Source of the DNA: CAYQMF01 sp964418595
GTDB lineage: Bacteria > Planctomycetota > UBA1135 > UBA2386
Assembly: GCA_964418595.1 (NCBI GenBank)
Contig: CAYQMF010000076.1
Coordinates: forward strand, 1-32,488
Direction of reading: 5' to 3'
Length of the DNA stretch: 32,488 nucleotides
Positions 1 to 8,106 of this stretch are shown here, one piece after another. The notes under the pieces were generated by a model that made no database searches, was not told where the DNA came from, and saw only the letters and a list, made by a program, of their open reading frames with translations. How positions within the stretch are numbered: the first letter of the stretch is position 1; the number at the start of each line of letters is the position of its first letter. The position numbers and the translations under genes were made by a program.

Positions 1-41
1 TCTCTCCCCGTGCACGCCCGAGCCCGTACGAGCCCGAGCCA

Positions 42-70
42 GCCGCCGCGGCGCAACGCGCCGCGGCGGC
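42..70 (-). terminator. Strong GC-rich hairpin downstream of folD
   Basis: Bases 42-54 and 58-70 are perfect reverse complements, giving a 13-bp all-G/C stem around a 3-nt AAC loop. It lies about 80 nt beyond the folD stop codon in the direction of folD transcription. There is no T-tract, so this would be an unconventional intrinsic terminator, or an mRNA 3' end-stabilising structure. The bases on both sides are degenerate AGCCC/GAGCC repeats. Nothing coding is recognisable in 1-149. Confidence 0.5.
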
Positions 71-99
71 GAGCCTGAGCCCAAGCCCGAAAACGCTGC

Positions 100-130
100 C
101 CCTCTCCTCCTCTCTCTCTCTCTCTCTCTT
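100..130. repeat. Polypyrimidine/CT dinucleotide microsatellite
   Basis: The plus strand is almost pure C/T from about 100 to 130 and includes an uninterrupted TC dinucleotide run at 111-128. It sits about 20 nt downstream of the folD stop codon. Dinucleotide runs of this length are uncommon in bacteria and prone to slippage. It is outside any gene, so it may be length-variable without effect. Confidence 0.75.
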
Positions 131-149
131 CAGCCCGCCGTCGTCCCGC

Positions 150-995
150 TCAAACCCCGGTCGCCCCCGCCGCCCGCAGCGTATTCCGCATCAACATCAT
201 CACCGTGATCGGTCCGATCCCCCCCGGCACCGGCGTGATCGCCCCCGCCACCTCCACCGCGCTCGCGAAGTCGACGTCGCCGCAGATCCCGCCCCCCGGC
301 CGCTGGTTGATGCCGATGTCGATGACGACCGCGCCGCGCTTGATCATGTCGCCGCGCACGAGGCCCGCCTTGCCGACGGCGACCACGAGGATGTCGGCGC
401 CGAGGGTGTGCTCGCGGAGCTGGCGCGTGCCGATGTGGCACACCGTCACCGTCGCCAGGTGGTGCAAGAGGAGGACCGCGATCGGCTTGCCGACGATCTC
501 GCTGTGGCCGACGACCACGGCCTCTGCGCCCTTCACGTCGGGGATGGCGTGCCGGATCGCGTGCTGCGCCGCGAGCGCGGTGCACGGTGCCAGCAGCGGC
601 TCGCGGTAGAGGATCGCCCCCATGTTGGCGGGGTTCATGCCCTCGACGTCCTTCTCCGGGGCGATCGCGGCCTGCACCACGCGCGCGTCGACGCCCTCAG
701 GGAGGGGGCGCTGCACGAGGATGCCGGTGACCCCGGGATCCCGGTTGTGCGCCGCGATCTTGGCCAGCAGGCCGGCCTGCCCGGTGCCGGCGGGCAGGTG
801 TTCGTCGACGAGTTCGATCCCGACCGCGCTCGCGGCCTTCTGCTGGTTGCGCAGGTAGACCGCGGCCGCGTCGTGATCGCCGGCGCGGAGCGAGATCAGG
901 CGGATGGGGCGAGCCCCGAGTCCCGCGCGCGCGGCGGCGAGTTCGGTCTGCATCTTGGCCGCGAGGGCCTTGCCGTCGATGATGTGCGCGGGCAC
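150..995 (-). CDS. folD: Bifunctional methylenetetrahydrofolate dehydrogenase / methenyltetrahydrofolate cyclohydrolase FolD
   Basis: Cytosolic enzyme that interconverts 5,10-methylene-THF, 5,10-methenyl-THF and 10-formyl-THF using NADP. The 281-residue length is normal for the family. Visible features are Tyr47 and catalytic Lys53 in YLRNQQK, KDVEGMNP, the nucleotide-binding segment VVVGHSEIVGKP, ADILVVAVGKAGLV, and the C-terminal PGGIGPITV. It departs from the textbook motifs: PCTALA replaces PCTPxG, QRPLP replaces QLPLP, and PGGIGPIT replaces PGGVGP. As far as I recall, a distinct FolD subfamily carries this PCTALA form, so this need not mean loss of function. The start is GTG at 995. A possible -10 (TATGGT, read on the minus strand at 1030-1025) lies about 30 nt upstream, in the divergent gap shared with the rhomboid gene. 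Together with formate-THF ligase at 16733 it would give a full formate-to-methylene-THF route. Confidence 0.93.
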   Translation of the reverse strand: MPAHIIDGKALAAKMQTELAAARAGLGARPIRLISLRAGDHDAAAVYLRNQQKAASAVGIELVDEHLPAGTGQAGLLAKIAAHNRDPGVTGILVQRPLPEGVDARVVQAAIAPEKDVEGMNPANMGAILYREPLLAPCTALAAQHAIRHAIPDVKGAEAVVVGHSEIVGKPIAVLLLHHLATVTVCHIGTRQLREHTLGADILVVAVGKAGLVRGDMIKRGAVVIDIGINQRPGGGICGDVDFASAVEVAGAITPVPGGIGPITVMMLMRNTLRAAGATGV

Positions 996-1063
996 GTTTC
1001 GGAGTACGAGGTGGGACTGCGGTCACCATAGCCGGCTGCCGAACTCCTCCGAAGGCGACGTTC

Positions 1064-1876
1064 ATGGAATACGGCTACAGCATGCGCTGGCCGGCGCTCA
1101 CTCCGGCCGTGAAGTGGTTGCTCATCGCGAACACCGCGGTGTTCGTGATCCATGCGATCGCCGTCGGGATCACGCGGGAGCCGGACATCCTCTCCCGCTG
1201 GCTCGGGTCGTCGCCGGCGAACCTGATCGAGGGCTACGGCCTTGGCATCGTCCGCCTGCTCACCTACCAGTTCGTGCACTCGTTCGGTGATCCCATGCAC
1301 TTCCTGGGGAACATGGTGATCCTCTACTTCTTCGGCACCATGGTCGAAGGCGGGGTCGGGCGTCGCCGCTTCTTCGCGCTCTACCTCCTGGGCGGCGTCG
1401 TGGGTGCGCTCGTCGAGGCCGCGTTCTGGATGCTCGCCGACCGCGGCGGCGTGGTGATCGGGGCGAGCGGGGCCTGCTACGCGGCCCTCGTGTACGCGGC
1501 CTGCATGTCGCCGCGCGCGATGGTGATCGTGCTGGTCTTTCCGGTGCGGCTCGCGGTCCTGGTCTGGGTGCTGGTGGGCCTCGGCGCCTACATGCTCTAC
1601 GTCAACCTCCTGTTCGGGGGCGGCGGCACTGCGCACGGTTGCCATCTCGGCGGGGCGCTGTGGGGGTATCTCTCCTACCGGTACCGGCTCGATCCTTCGC
1701 GCCTCCTCGATGGGCTCGCGCAGGCGCGCGTGGTGCGCCAGGCCAACAACGCCTTCCGCGACCAGCAAGTGATGGACGAGCTGCTCGAGAAGGTCCACCG
1801 CGAGGGGCTCTCTGCCCTCACGCCGGCGGAGCGCCGCTTCCTCGACCGGCAGAGTCGCAACCTGCGCGGGCGGTAG
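1064..1876 (+). CDS. Rhomboid-family intramembrane serine protease
   Basis: Polytopic membrane protease, 270 residues. The catalytic serine motif is GASG at 133-136 (Ser135) and the catalytic histidine is His194 in HLGGALWGY. The HFLGNM segment at 79-84 matches the conserved H-x(3)-N motif of the oxyanion/structural helix. About six hydrophobic helices span residues 15-205. The last 60 residues form a soluble tail (VMDELLEKVHREGLSALTPA and following) of the type seen on rhomboids of planctomycetes and Bacteroidetes. Substrates cannot be inferred. The ATG at 1064 has a GAAGG ribosome-binding site 8 nt upstream. The gene is divergent from folD with 68 nt between the start codons. Confidence 0.92.
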   Translation: MEYGYSMRWPALTPAVKWLLIANTAVFVIHAIAVGITREPDILSRWLGSSPANLIEGYGLGIVRLLTYQFVHSFGDPMHFLGNMVILYFFGTMVEGGVGRRRFFALYLLGGVVGALVEAAFWMLADRGGVVIGASGACYAALVYAACMSPRAMVIVLVFPVRLAVLVWVLVGLGAYMLYVNLLFGGGGTAHGCHLGGALWGYLSYRYRLDPSRLLDGLAQARVVRQANNAFRDQQVMDELLEKVHREGLSALTPAERRFLDRQSRNLRGR

Positions 1877-1897
1877 CGATCGGCGCACGGCCGTGGC

Positions 1898-1903
1898 TAG
1901 ACT
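1898..1903 (+). promoter_or_regulatory. -10 element (TAGACT) for a probable leaderless transcript
   Basis: TAGACT sits within GTGGCTAGACTG and is followed by exactly 7 nt before the ATG at 1911. Transcription would therefore begin at or next to the A of the start codon. The same 11-13 bp context recurs upstream of transketolase and upstream of the secreted protein at 21051. No -35 hexamer is evident. It also argues against the in-frame GTG at 1893 as a start, because that codon would lie upstream of the transcription start. Confidence 0.55.
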
Positions 1904-1910
1904 GGGCGGC

Positions 1911-4010
1911 ATGCTGCGCCGGACCCTGTTGCTCGCCGTCCTGTGTCTCGCCCGCGTCGCCGTGGCCCAGCCCGAGTACGCCGCCTACACGCAGGATCTG
2001 CTGAAGGCGATCGAGTTCAAGGACGAGAAGCTCATGGACAAGAACCTGCGCGCTCGCTGCAGGTACGCCGTGTCGCACTTCTACATCCTGCTCCGGGAGT
2101 GGCGGTTCGGCCGGGGCGAGGTGTCCACGGAGGCGCGCGCCACGATCGACCTGGTGATGCCGGCGTGGAAGCGCGTGTTCAACACGACGACGCTGGAGAA
2201 GATCGAACGCTACTACAGCGGCGTCGACGCCAACGCGATCAAGCAGCTCGACACCAACGGCCAGCAGTTCGAGCTGCTGGGGCGCGACCTCGCCGCGGCA
2301 CGGCAGACCAAGTCACGCAACGAGCTGCTGGCTGCCCGGGAGACGGCGTGGAAGCTGGCCGGGCTGTACGAGGCGATCGGCCACAAGCTGCTCGCTGCCG
2401 ACTGCTGGGAGATGGCGGCGGTCGCGTTGTTCTCGCTGCCGGATGTGACGCTTGCCGAGCGGCGCGACAGCGTGTTCGCGCTGGGCCGCTACAAGGAGCT
2501 GCGCGAGGCGTGGGAGTTCACGGAGGAAGACCTCTTCAAGGCCAACATGGCCTGGCTCAAGGCGCAGAAGGACGAACTCGACGCCGTCGAGAAGGCAGCC
2601 AAGGAGCGTGAGGCGCGCGGCATCACCGGCGATGCGCGCGGGCCGGATGCCGTGGTCGACCCCAAGGCGCCGGAGATCGTCGCCGACCTGCACTTCGAGG
2701 CGCTCAAGGCGGAGGTCGACGACTGCTTCATCCAGGGTGGGTCGGTGATGCCCAACTGGCAGGTGATCGAGCTGAAGGAGGAGACCCCGAGCCAGCTCTT
2801 GTTCTTCCAGGCCACGCCCCTCTACAGCGTGCGGCTCGGCGGCAACAAGTACTTCATGTCGCCGAGCGCGGACGCGCAGACGCTCAAGGCCGCGTTCCCG
2901 GTGTCGCCGTCGTCGCGGCCCAAGCCCTCGCTGTTCTGGCTCGACGCGGAGAAGACCCGGCCGTACGCGATGTGGTTCTTCGTCGGCGGCGACAAGGAGC
3001 CGTTCATGGGCCTGGAGATGAACCTCGCGGCCGACGCCACGCGCTCGCTCGTGTACTACAAGAGTGCGTCGAGCTGGCGGGCGTCGATCAACGGCGAGGA
3101 AGTCACCTTCTACGACAGCAACGCGGACGGTCGCCTGTTCGAGGCCGACCCCTACAAGGGCGGGCGCCAGGATCCCACGATCGTGCCGGGCGAGCAGATC
3201 GCGGTGCCGGGCTACGACTCGATGCAGGTCGGCAAGCGCGGCACGATCCAGCCGTTCTCCGGCTACACCAAGATCGGCGACGGCTGGTTCCACCTGCGTG
3301 CCGCCAAGGACGGCAAGGCGGTGAGCGCGCGGCCCGTGGTCGCCGAGTTCTTCAAGACCGGCACCCTGCAGATGAAGTGGACCGGCCCAAAGTCGACCAG
3401 GGTGCAGGCGTTCGTCGTGCGTGGCGAGGGCGATCTCTCGGTCGCCGCCTTCAACCTCGCCGCCGGCAAACCCGTCGAGTTGCCGGCCGGGTCGTACGCG
3501 ATCGATTACGGCCGCATCGCGGAGGGCAAGGGCAACAACTGGATGACGGCGGACATCTTCAAGGGCAAGGCCGAGACCATCGTGGTGAAGGCCGGCGAAG
3601 CGAAGGTCCTCACCATCGGTGCCCCGTTCCTCATGGACTTCGAGAAGACCACGTCGGGCGCCAACGTCGAGATCAACGCGCACAAGCTCGCGCTGCACGG
3701 CGCGTCGGGCGAGTTGTATGCGCACCTGAACGGCTGCGTGCCGGAGCTCGAGGTGTTCTTCGCGAAGAACGAGAAGGGCCAGGGCGCGCGGCCGATGGGG
3801 GCCTTCGAACCCGTCGAGTCCTCGGAGATGGCGACCAAGCTCAACACGGAGTTCCCCAACCTCGGCTACTGGGCGCCGATGTTCCCGGTGGTGAAGGGCG
3901 CCAAGGAACGCGTCAACCTGCTGATCTTCACGCCGCCGGGCGAGGGCTTCGTCGGCATGCGCGCCCAAAAGGCCAAGGTCTTCGGCAAGATCGACTCGCC
4001 CTGGAAGTGA
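1911..4010 (+). CDS. Large secreted protein of unknown function
   Basis: 699 residues that I do not recognise as any named family. The N-terminus is a clear Sec signal peptide (basic MLRR, a hydrophobic core, VAVA|Q at 19/20). Residues about 20-250 are helical and charged, followed by a beta-rich region. FYDSNADGRLFEADPY places Asp402, Asn404, Asp406, Gly407 and Asp413 in an EF-hand-like calcium loop spacing, within a segment resembling a small repeat-domain protein. Charged, lysine-rich motifs such as FKGKAETIVVKAGEAKVL in the C-terminal half suggest a beta-sandwich. An extracellular or periplasmic location is inferred. The start is ATG 1911 rather than in-frame GTG 1893, because only ATG 1911 begins directly with the signal peptide and fits the -10 spacing. 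It precedes the nucleoside-salvage genes by 89 nt, but nothing links the functions. Confidence 0.8.
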   Translation: MLRRTLLLAVLCLARVAVAQPEYAAYTQDLLKAIEFKDEKLMDKNLRARCRYAVSHFYILLREWRFGRGEVSTEARATIDLVMPAWKRVFNTTTLEKIERYYSGVDANAIKQLDTNGQQFELLGRDLAAARQTKSRNELLAARETAWKLAGLYEAIGHKLLAADCWEMAAVALFSLPDVTLAERRDSVFALGRYKELREAWEFTEEDLFKANMAWLKAQKDELDAVEKAAKEREARGITGDARGPDAVVDPKAPEIVADLHFEALKAEVDDCFIQGGSVMPNWQVIELKEETPSQLLFFQATPLYSVRLGGNKYFMSPSADAQTLKAAFPVSPSSRPKPSLFWLDAEKTRPYAMWFFVGGDKEPFMGLEMNLAADATRSLVYYKSASSWRASINGEEVTFYDSNADGRLFEADPYKGGRQDPTIVPGEQIAVPGYDSMQVGKRGTIQPFSGYTKIGDGWFHLRAAKDGKAVSARPVVAEFFKTGTLQMKWTGPKSTRVQAFVVRGEGDLSVAAFNLAAGKPVELPAGSYAIDYGRIAEGKGNNWMTADIFKGKAETIVVKAGEAKVLTIGAPFLMDFEKTTSGANVEINAHKLALHGASGELYAHLNGCVPELEVFFAKNEKGQGARPMGAFEPVESSEMATKLNTEFPNLGYWAPMFPVVKGAKERVNLLIFTPPGEGFVGMRAQKAKVFGKIDSPWK

Positions 4011-4013
4011 GGG

Positions 4014-4060
4014 CGCGGCCCGACCCGACCTCTTTCGCCGAGACCTGAAAGCCGGCCGCG
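4014..4060 (+). terminator. Possible branched hairpin after the secreted-protein gene
   Basis: CGCGGCC at 4014-4020 pairs with GGCCGCG at 4054-4060, and an inner CTTTC (4032-4036) can pair with GAAAG (4047-4051). The unpaired stretches are uneven (11 and 2 nt) and no T-tract follows, so this is only a candidate terminator in the 89-nt gap before the transporter gene. A possible -10 (TAACCT, 4081-4086) lies 13 nt before the transporter's ATG. Confidence 0.3.
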
Positions 4061-4099
4061 ACTCGCTGCCGCCTGGCGCGTAACCTTCCGCGCCGAACG

Positions 4100-5356
4100 A
4101 TGCTCCGCCTCATCTCGCTCGTCGGCATGTTCGTGATCCTCGGCCTGTGCTGGGCAATGTCGGCCAACCGGCGCGCGGTGCGCTGGCAGACGGTCGGCGC
4201 CGGGATCCTCATCCAGGCGGTGCTGGGGTTCACGTTCCTGTACTGGCCCGCGGGCAACGAGGCCCTGCGCGGCATGGGGCAGGGCGTGAAGCAGTTCCTG
4301 GACCTCTCGATGCGCGGGACGGATTTCATCTGGGGGCCGCTCGCCGACTTCGGGGCGATGCAGCGCGGCCTCGGCCGGGGGTTCGTGTTCGCCGTGCAGG
4401 TCCTGCCGACGCTGATCTTCTTCTCGTCGTTCATGGCCGTGCTCTACCACCTGGGCGTGATGCAGAAGGTCGTGCAGGGGATGGCCTTCGTGATGATGCG
4501 CGTGATGCGAACGTCGGGCTCCGAGTCGCTCAGCGCGTGCGCCAACATCTTCGTCGGCCAGACGGAGGCGCCGCTCCTGGTGCGGCCGTACCTGGACCGC
4601 ATGACCCGCAGCGAGCAGCACGCGAACATGGTCGGGGGCTATTCGGCGATCGCCGGCGGCGTGTTCGTGCTCTACACCGGGTTCGGCGTCGATCCCGGTC
4701 ACCTGATGGTGGCGAGCGTGATGGCGGCGCCGGCAGGGCTCGTGTGCAGCAAGCTCGTGTATCCGGAGACCGAGACCAGCGAGACGATGGGCCGGGTCGT
4801 GTCGAGCATCGAGCGCACCGCGGGCAACGTCGTCGAAGCCGCGGCGAACGGCGCGATCGACGGCCTCAAGCTCGCGCTGAACGTGGCGGCGATGCTGATC
4901 GCGTTCCTCGGCCTCGTTGCGGTCGTCGACTGGATGCTGGCCGGCGTGACCGGCGGCTGGTTCGGCGCCAACAGCACCGACCCTATCACGCTCGGCCGCC
5001 TGCTCGGCTGGGCGTTCAGCCCGCTGGCCGCGGTGATGGGGGCCTCGACGGACGCGCGCGAGATCTTCGTGCTCGGCGAACTCCTCGGCACCAAGCTCGC
5101 ACTCACGGAGCTGGTCGCGTACTCCCGGCTCGGCGAGATCAAGGCACAGCTCTCGGAGCGCACCGTCCTCATCGCCAGCTTCGCGCTGTGCGGCTTCGCC
5201 AACTTCGGATCCGTGGCGATCCAGATCGGCGGGCTGAGCGCGATGGCGCCGGACCGGCGCAAGGACCTCGCCGCCCTCGCCATGCGCGCCATGTTCGTGG
5301 GCGCGCTCGCCACCTGTCTCACCGCCTGTCTTGCCGGAGTGCTCACCCGTGTCTGA
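4100..5356 (+). CDS. Concentrative nucleoside transporter (CNT/NupC family)
   Basis: Inner-membrane cation-coupled importer of nucleosides, 418 residues, the normal length. Family signatures are SESLSACANIFVGQTEAPLL, with Gln154-Thr155-Glu156 forming the nucleoside-base contact, GTKLALTELVAY (Glu337), and CGFANFGSVAIQIGG with Asn368 and Ser371. The Gln/Thr/Glu and Asn/Ser positions fall at the same residue numbers as in the Vibrio cholerae CNT structure, from memory. The usual NEFVAY motif is TELVAY here, a small deviation near the substrate/ion site. The gene overlaps the purine nucleoside phosphorylase start by 8 nt, so uptake and phosphorolysis appear co-expressed. The ATG at 4100 is the only sensible start. 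Confidence 0.93.
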   Translation: MLRLISLVGMFVILGLCWAMSANRRAVRWQTVGAGILIQAVLGFTFLYWPAGNEALRGMGQGVKQFLDLSMRGTDFIWGPLADFGAMQRGLGRGFVFAVQVLPTLIFFSSFMAVLYHLGVMQKVVQGMAFVMMRVMRTSGSESLSACANIFVGQTEAPLLVRPYLDRMTRSEQHANMVGGYSAIAGGVFVLYTGFGVDPGHLMVASVMAAPAGLVCSKLVYPETETSETMGRVVSSIERTAGNVVEAAANGAIDGLKLALNVAAMLIAFLGLVAVVDWMLAGVTGGWFGANSTDPITLGRLLGWAFSPLAAVMGASTDAREIFVLGELLGTKLALTELVAYSRLGEIKAQLSERTVLIASFALCGFANFGSVAIQIGGLSAMAPDRRKDLAALAMRAMFVGALATCLTACLAGVLTRV

Positions 5357-6158
5357 GTTCGCCCATCTCGAAGAAGCCGCCCTCTACCTGGAGAGCCGGG
5401 GGCTGCCCCGCGCCAAGAAGGCGCTGGTCCTCGGCAGCGGGCTGAAGGGCTTCGCCGCCGAGATCCGCGACGCGGTGGCGGTGCCGTTCGCCGACGTGCC
5501 GGAGTGGCCGTCGCCCGGCGTCGAGGGTCACGGCGGCAGCGTGATCGGCGGCACCGTCGGCGGCGTGCCCGTGCTCTGTCTCACCGGGCGCGCGCACCTG
5601 TACGAGGGCTGGGACGCCGACGAGGTCGTGCGGCCGGTGCGCACGCTGCGCGTGCTCGGCGTCGAGACCTTCCTGCTCACGAACGCCGCGGGCGGGATCG
5701 GCGTGCACCTGTCGGCGGGTGAGCCGATGTGGATCAAGGACCACATCAACCTCATGGGCACGTCGCCGCTCGTCGGCGGGCACGAGAAGGAACTGGGTCC
5801 CCGCTTCCCCGACCAGAGCCGCGTGTGGAACCCGGAGTTGCGCGCAGCCCTGCGCGCGCTCGATCCCGGCGTGCCGGAGGGCGTGTACGCGGGGCTGCTC
5901 GGCCCGAGCTACGAGACCCCGGCGGAGATCGCGATGCTGGCGCGGCTGGGCGCCGATGCGGTGGGGATGAGCACGGTGCCCGAGGCGATCGCACTCAACG
6001 CGATGGGTGCGAAGCTCGCCGGTCTCTCTTTGATCAGCAACCTGGCCGCCGGGATTGCCGATACTTCCCTCAGCCACGACGAGGTCCTCGCCGCCGGCCG
6101 CAAGGCCGAGGCGCGGATGACCCGACTCCTGGCCGCCTTCTGCACGCTTCGCCAGTGA
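5349..6158 (+). CDS. Purine nucleoside phosphorylase (trimeric type)
   Basis: Cleaves purine nucleosides with phosphate to free base and (deoxy)ribose-1-phosphate, which fits the adjacent nucleoside importer. 269 residues from GTG 5349. Signatures are the phosphate loop LGSGLKGF (28-35), His62, GRAHLYEG (80-87), LLTNAAGG (109-116), Glu189 in GPSYETPAE, the AVGMSTVPEA segment (204-213) and Asn231/His243 in ISNLAAGIADTSLSHDEV. Asn231 and His243 match the base- and ribose-contacting Asn243 and His257 of the human enzyme. The GTG start overlaps the transporter's last codons. In-frame TTG 5331 would extend it without conserved sequence. It cannot be decided from sequence alone whether inosine/guanosine or another purine nucleoside is preferred, although the Asn and Glu pair favours 6-oxopurines. 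Confidence 0.94.
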   Translation: MSEFAHLEEAALYLESRGLPRAKKALVLGSGLKGFAAEIRDAVAVPFADVPEWPSPGVEGHGGSVIGGTVGGVPVLCLTGRAHLYEGWDADEVVRPVRTLRVLGVETFLLTNAAGGIGVHLSAGEPMWIKDHINLMGTSPLVGGHEKELGPRFPDQSRVWNPELRAALRALDPGVPEGVYAGLLGPSYETPAEIAMLARLGADAVGMSTVPEAIALNAMGAKLAGLSLISNLAAGIADTSLSHDEVLAAGRKAEARMTRLLAAFCTLRQ

Positions 6159-7183
6159 TCGAGAGCACCAGCTTCCCGGGCGTCTTCATCCGACCCTACG
6201 CCGCGGGGGACGAGGCAGGGATCCTCGCGACCTTCAACCTCGTCTTCCGCGAGGTGTGCGGAGCGGGCTACGTCGATCGGGAACTCCCGTTCTGGCAGTG
6301 GGAGTTCCAGGATCGTGGCTTCGGCCGCCGGATGTCGGTGGCGCTCGCGCCGGACGGACGGATCGCGGCGCAGTACGCGGGCGTGCCGCTGCCGACGCAC
6401 ACCGAGTTCGGCGCCACGACCTTCGTGCACATCGTCGACAGCTTCGTGCACCCGGAGTTTCGCGCCGGCCTGAAGCGGCCGGGGCTGTTCGTCGAGACCG
6501 CGCTGCCGTGGTTCGAGGCGTGCGACAAGGAGTTCGGCGACGCGGTCCTGTTCGGCTACCCGGTGCCGACCGCGGAGCGGATCGGCCAGCGCTACCTGGG
6601 CTACTCGCGCCTGCGGGTGGTCGACTACCTGTGCCGCGAGACCGGCAAGGGCGAGGACCGCGTGCCTTCTGGCATCGTCGTCGAGCGGCTGCTGGCGCTC
6701 GGGGCGGAGGTCGACGCGCTGTGCGCACGCTTCCTGGCCGACAAGAAGTGCACGACGATTCGCGATGCCGCCTACTTGAAGTGGCGGTTCGTCGACGTGC
6801 CGTCCGACCAGTACGAACTGTGGGCCGCACGCCGCGACGACAAGCTGGTCGGCCTGATGGTCCTGCGGCCGCGCCACGAACTGGTGCCGGACTCCGCGTG
6901 CATCGCCGACTGGCTCGTGCCGACGGAGGAGGAAGACGCCGCCGCCGGTCTGTTGGCCACGGCCACGCGACGCGCGCGCGCCTGCGGACGCAAGACGCTG
7001 ATGACCATCTTCCCGGAGCCCGCCGTGGAGAACGCCCGCCTGCGGGCCATGGACTTCGCGGTCGTGCCGTCCGCCAACTGGCTGGAGCGTCGGCTCACGC
7101 ACCGGATCTACCATCCGCGCCTCACGACCGAGTGGCTGACCGAGCACTGGTTCTACACGCTCGGCGATACCGATCTGGTCTGA
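6155..7183 (+). CDS. GNAT-like N-acetyltransferase, apparently two-domain
   Basis: 342 residues starting at a GTG that overlaps the phosphorylase stop (GTGA), so the gene is translationally coupled to it. Two segments look GNAT-like. In the N-terminal half, FIRPYAAGDEAGILATFNLVF (11-31) is the usual beta1-alpha1 opening. In the C-terminal half, YLKWRFVDVPSDQYELWAAR, then KLVGLMVLR, a WLVP strand and a long helix (205-285) follow the order of the acetyl-CoA-binding core. A clean R/Q-x-x-G-x-G/A pyrophosphate loop is not visible, so acetyl-CoA use is not certain. Similar double-GNAT proteins occur in polysaccharide clusters, but here the neighbours are nucleoside genes. The substrate is unknown. 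An earlier in-frame start would run inside the phosphorylase and has no GNAT similarity. Confidence 0.65.
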   Translation: MIESTSFPGVFIRPYAAGDEAGILATFNLVFREVCGAGYVDRELPFWQWEFQDRGFGRRMSVALAPDGRIAAQYAGVPLPTHTEFGATTFVHIVDSFVHPEFRAGLKRPGLFVETALPWFEACDKEFGDAVLFGYPVPTAERIGQRYLGYSRLRVVDYLCRETGKGEDRVPSGIVVERLLALGAEVDALCARFLADKKCTTIRDAAYLKWRFVDVPSDQYELWAARRDDKLVGLMVLRPRHELVPDSACIADWLVPTEEEDAAAGLLATATRRARACGRKTLMTIFPEPAVENARLRAMDFAVVPSANWLERRLTHRIYHPRLTTEWLTEHWFYTLGDTDLV

Positions 7184-7290
7184 GCGGACGAAGCCGAGGA
7201 GCCCGATGGTGGCGCCGCTGCGTGCGCGCGGCATGATCCGGCCATGCCACGTCGGCTCGCCTCGCCGTTCCGCCGGACTCCGCACCGCGG

Positions 7291-8106
7291 ATGCGTCTGA
7301 ACGGTCGCGTCATGCGCCTCCTCCTGCTGCTCGCGGTCGGCTACCTCGCCGTCTGCGCGCTGGTGTTCTTCGTGCAGGACCTGCTCCTGTTTCCCGCGCG
7401 CGGGACGGGCCGCGGCGCAGTCCTGCCCGACGTCCCCGGCGTCGAGGTCGAGTGGCTCACCCGCGTCGATGGCGGGCGCTCGCGCGCGGCCGTCGCCACG
7501 CTGGCGGCGCCGGCCGCGGTCATGGTCTGGTTCTGCGGCAATGGCGAGGACCTCCGCTCCGGGGTGATGTGGGCGCGCGCGTGGCGCGAGTACGGGCTCG
7601 GCGTCGTGGTGGCGGAGTACCCCGGATACGGCGACAGTGAGGGCACGCCGAGTGAAGCGAGCGTACGCGCTACGGCGGATGCGGCCGTCGAGCGTGCGAC
7701 TGCCTTGGCGAAGTCGACGGGCGTACCCGTGATCGCCGGCGGTGCCTCGCTCGGTTCGTACGGCGCGGTGCACGTGGCCGCGAGCGGTCGCGCGTCGCGG
7801 CTCCTGCTGCTTGCGCCCTTCACCAGCGTCGCCGAGGTCGCGGCGTCCCGCTTCTGGTTCGTCCCCGTCGGCCTGATCCTGAAGGACCGCTTCGACAACC
7901 TCGCGCGCGCCGCCGAGGTGACCGTGCCGGCGCTCGTCCTGCACGGCGATCGCGACGCGGTGATCGCGCCGGAGTTCGGCGCGCGGCTGGCGCAGGCCCT
8001 GCGGGCGCGCCACGTCGTCGCCAGCGGGTGTGGGCACAACGATCTCCAGGTCGGCCGCAGCGGTCGGTTCGGGGACCTGCTGCATGGCTTCCTCCACGGC
8101 AACTAG
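7291..8106 (+). CDS. Membrane-anchored alpha/beta hydrolase
   Basis: 271 residues with an N-terminal signal-anchor helix (residues 8-28), then an alpha/beta hydrolase fold. The catalytic triad is Ser153 in GASLG, Asp222 in LHGDRDAV and His249 in GCGHND. The oxyanion-hole region is WFCGNGED (80-87), followed by AEYPGYGDSEG. This resembles the YfhR/ABHD13-type (Bem46-like) serine hydrolases, whose substrates are poorly known. In-frame ATG 7312 is an alternative start that still keeps the anchor. The 107-nt gap upstream contains a GGCATG/CATGCC inverted repeat (7230-7248) with a CATGAT -10-like hexamer inside it. The 3' end overlaps the next gene by 23 nt. Confidence 0.85.
   Translation: MRLNGRVMRLLLLLAVGYLAVCALVFFVQDLLLFPARGTGRGAVLPDVPGVEVEWLTRVDGGRSRAAVATLAAPAAVMVWFCGNGEDLRSGVMWARAWREYGLGVVVAEYPGYGDSEGTPSEASVRATADAAVERATALAKSTGVPVIAGGASLGSYGAVHVAASGRASRLLLLAPFTSVAEVAASRFWFVPVGLILKDRFDNLARAAEVTVPALVLHGDRDAVIAPEFGARLAQALRARHVVASGCGHNDLQVGRSGRFGDLLHGFLHGN

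Noticed and set aside
2313..3968. A 551-codon minus-strand frame inside the large secreted protein gene
   Set aside because: Shadow frame of the plus-strand gene, with Arg/Glu/His bias and no motif.
7244..7300. An 18-codon upstream ORF before the hydrolase, starting 6 nt after a CATGAT hexamer
   Set aside because: The spacing resembles the leaderless pattern, but the peptide is Arg/Pro-rich, out of frame with the hydrolase, and has no supporting feature; not enough to call a leader peptide.
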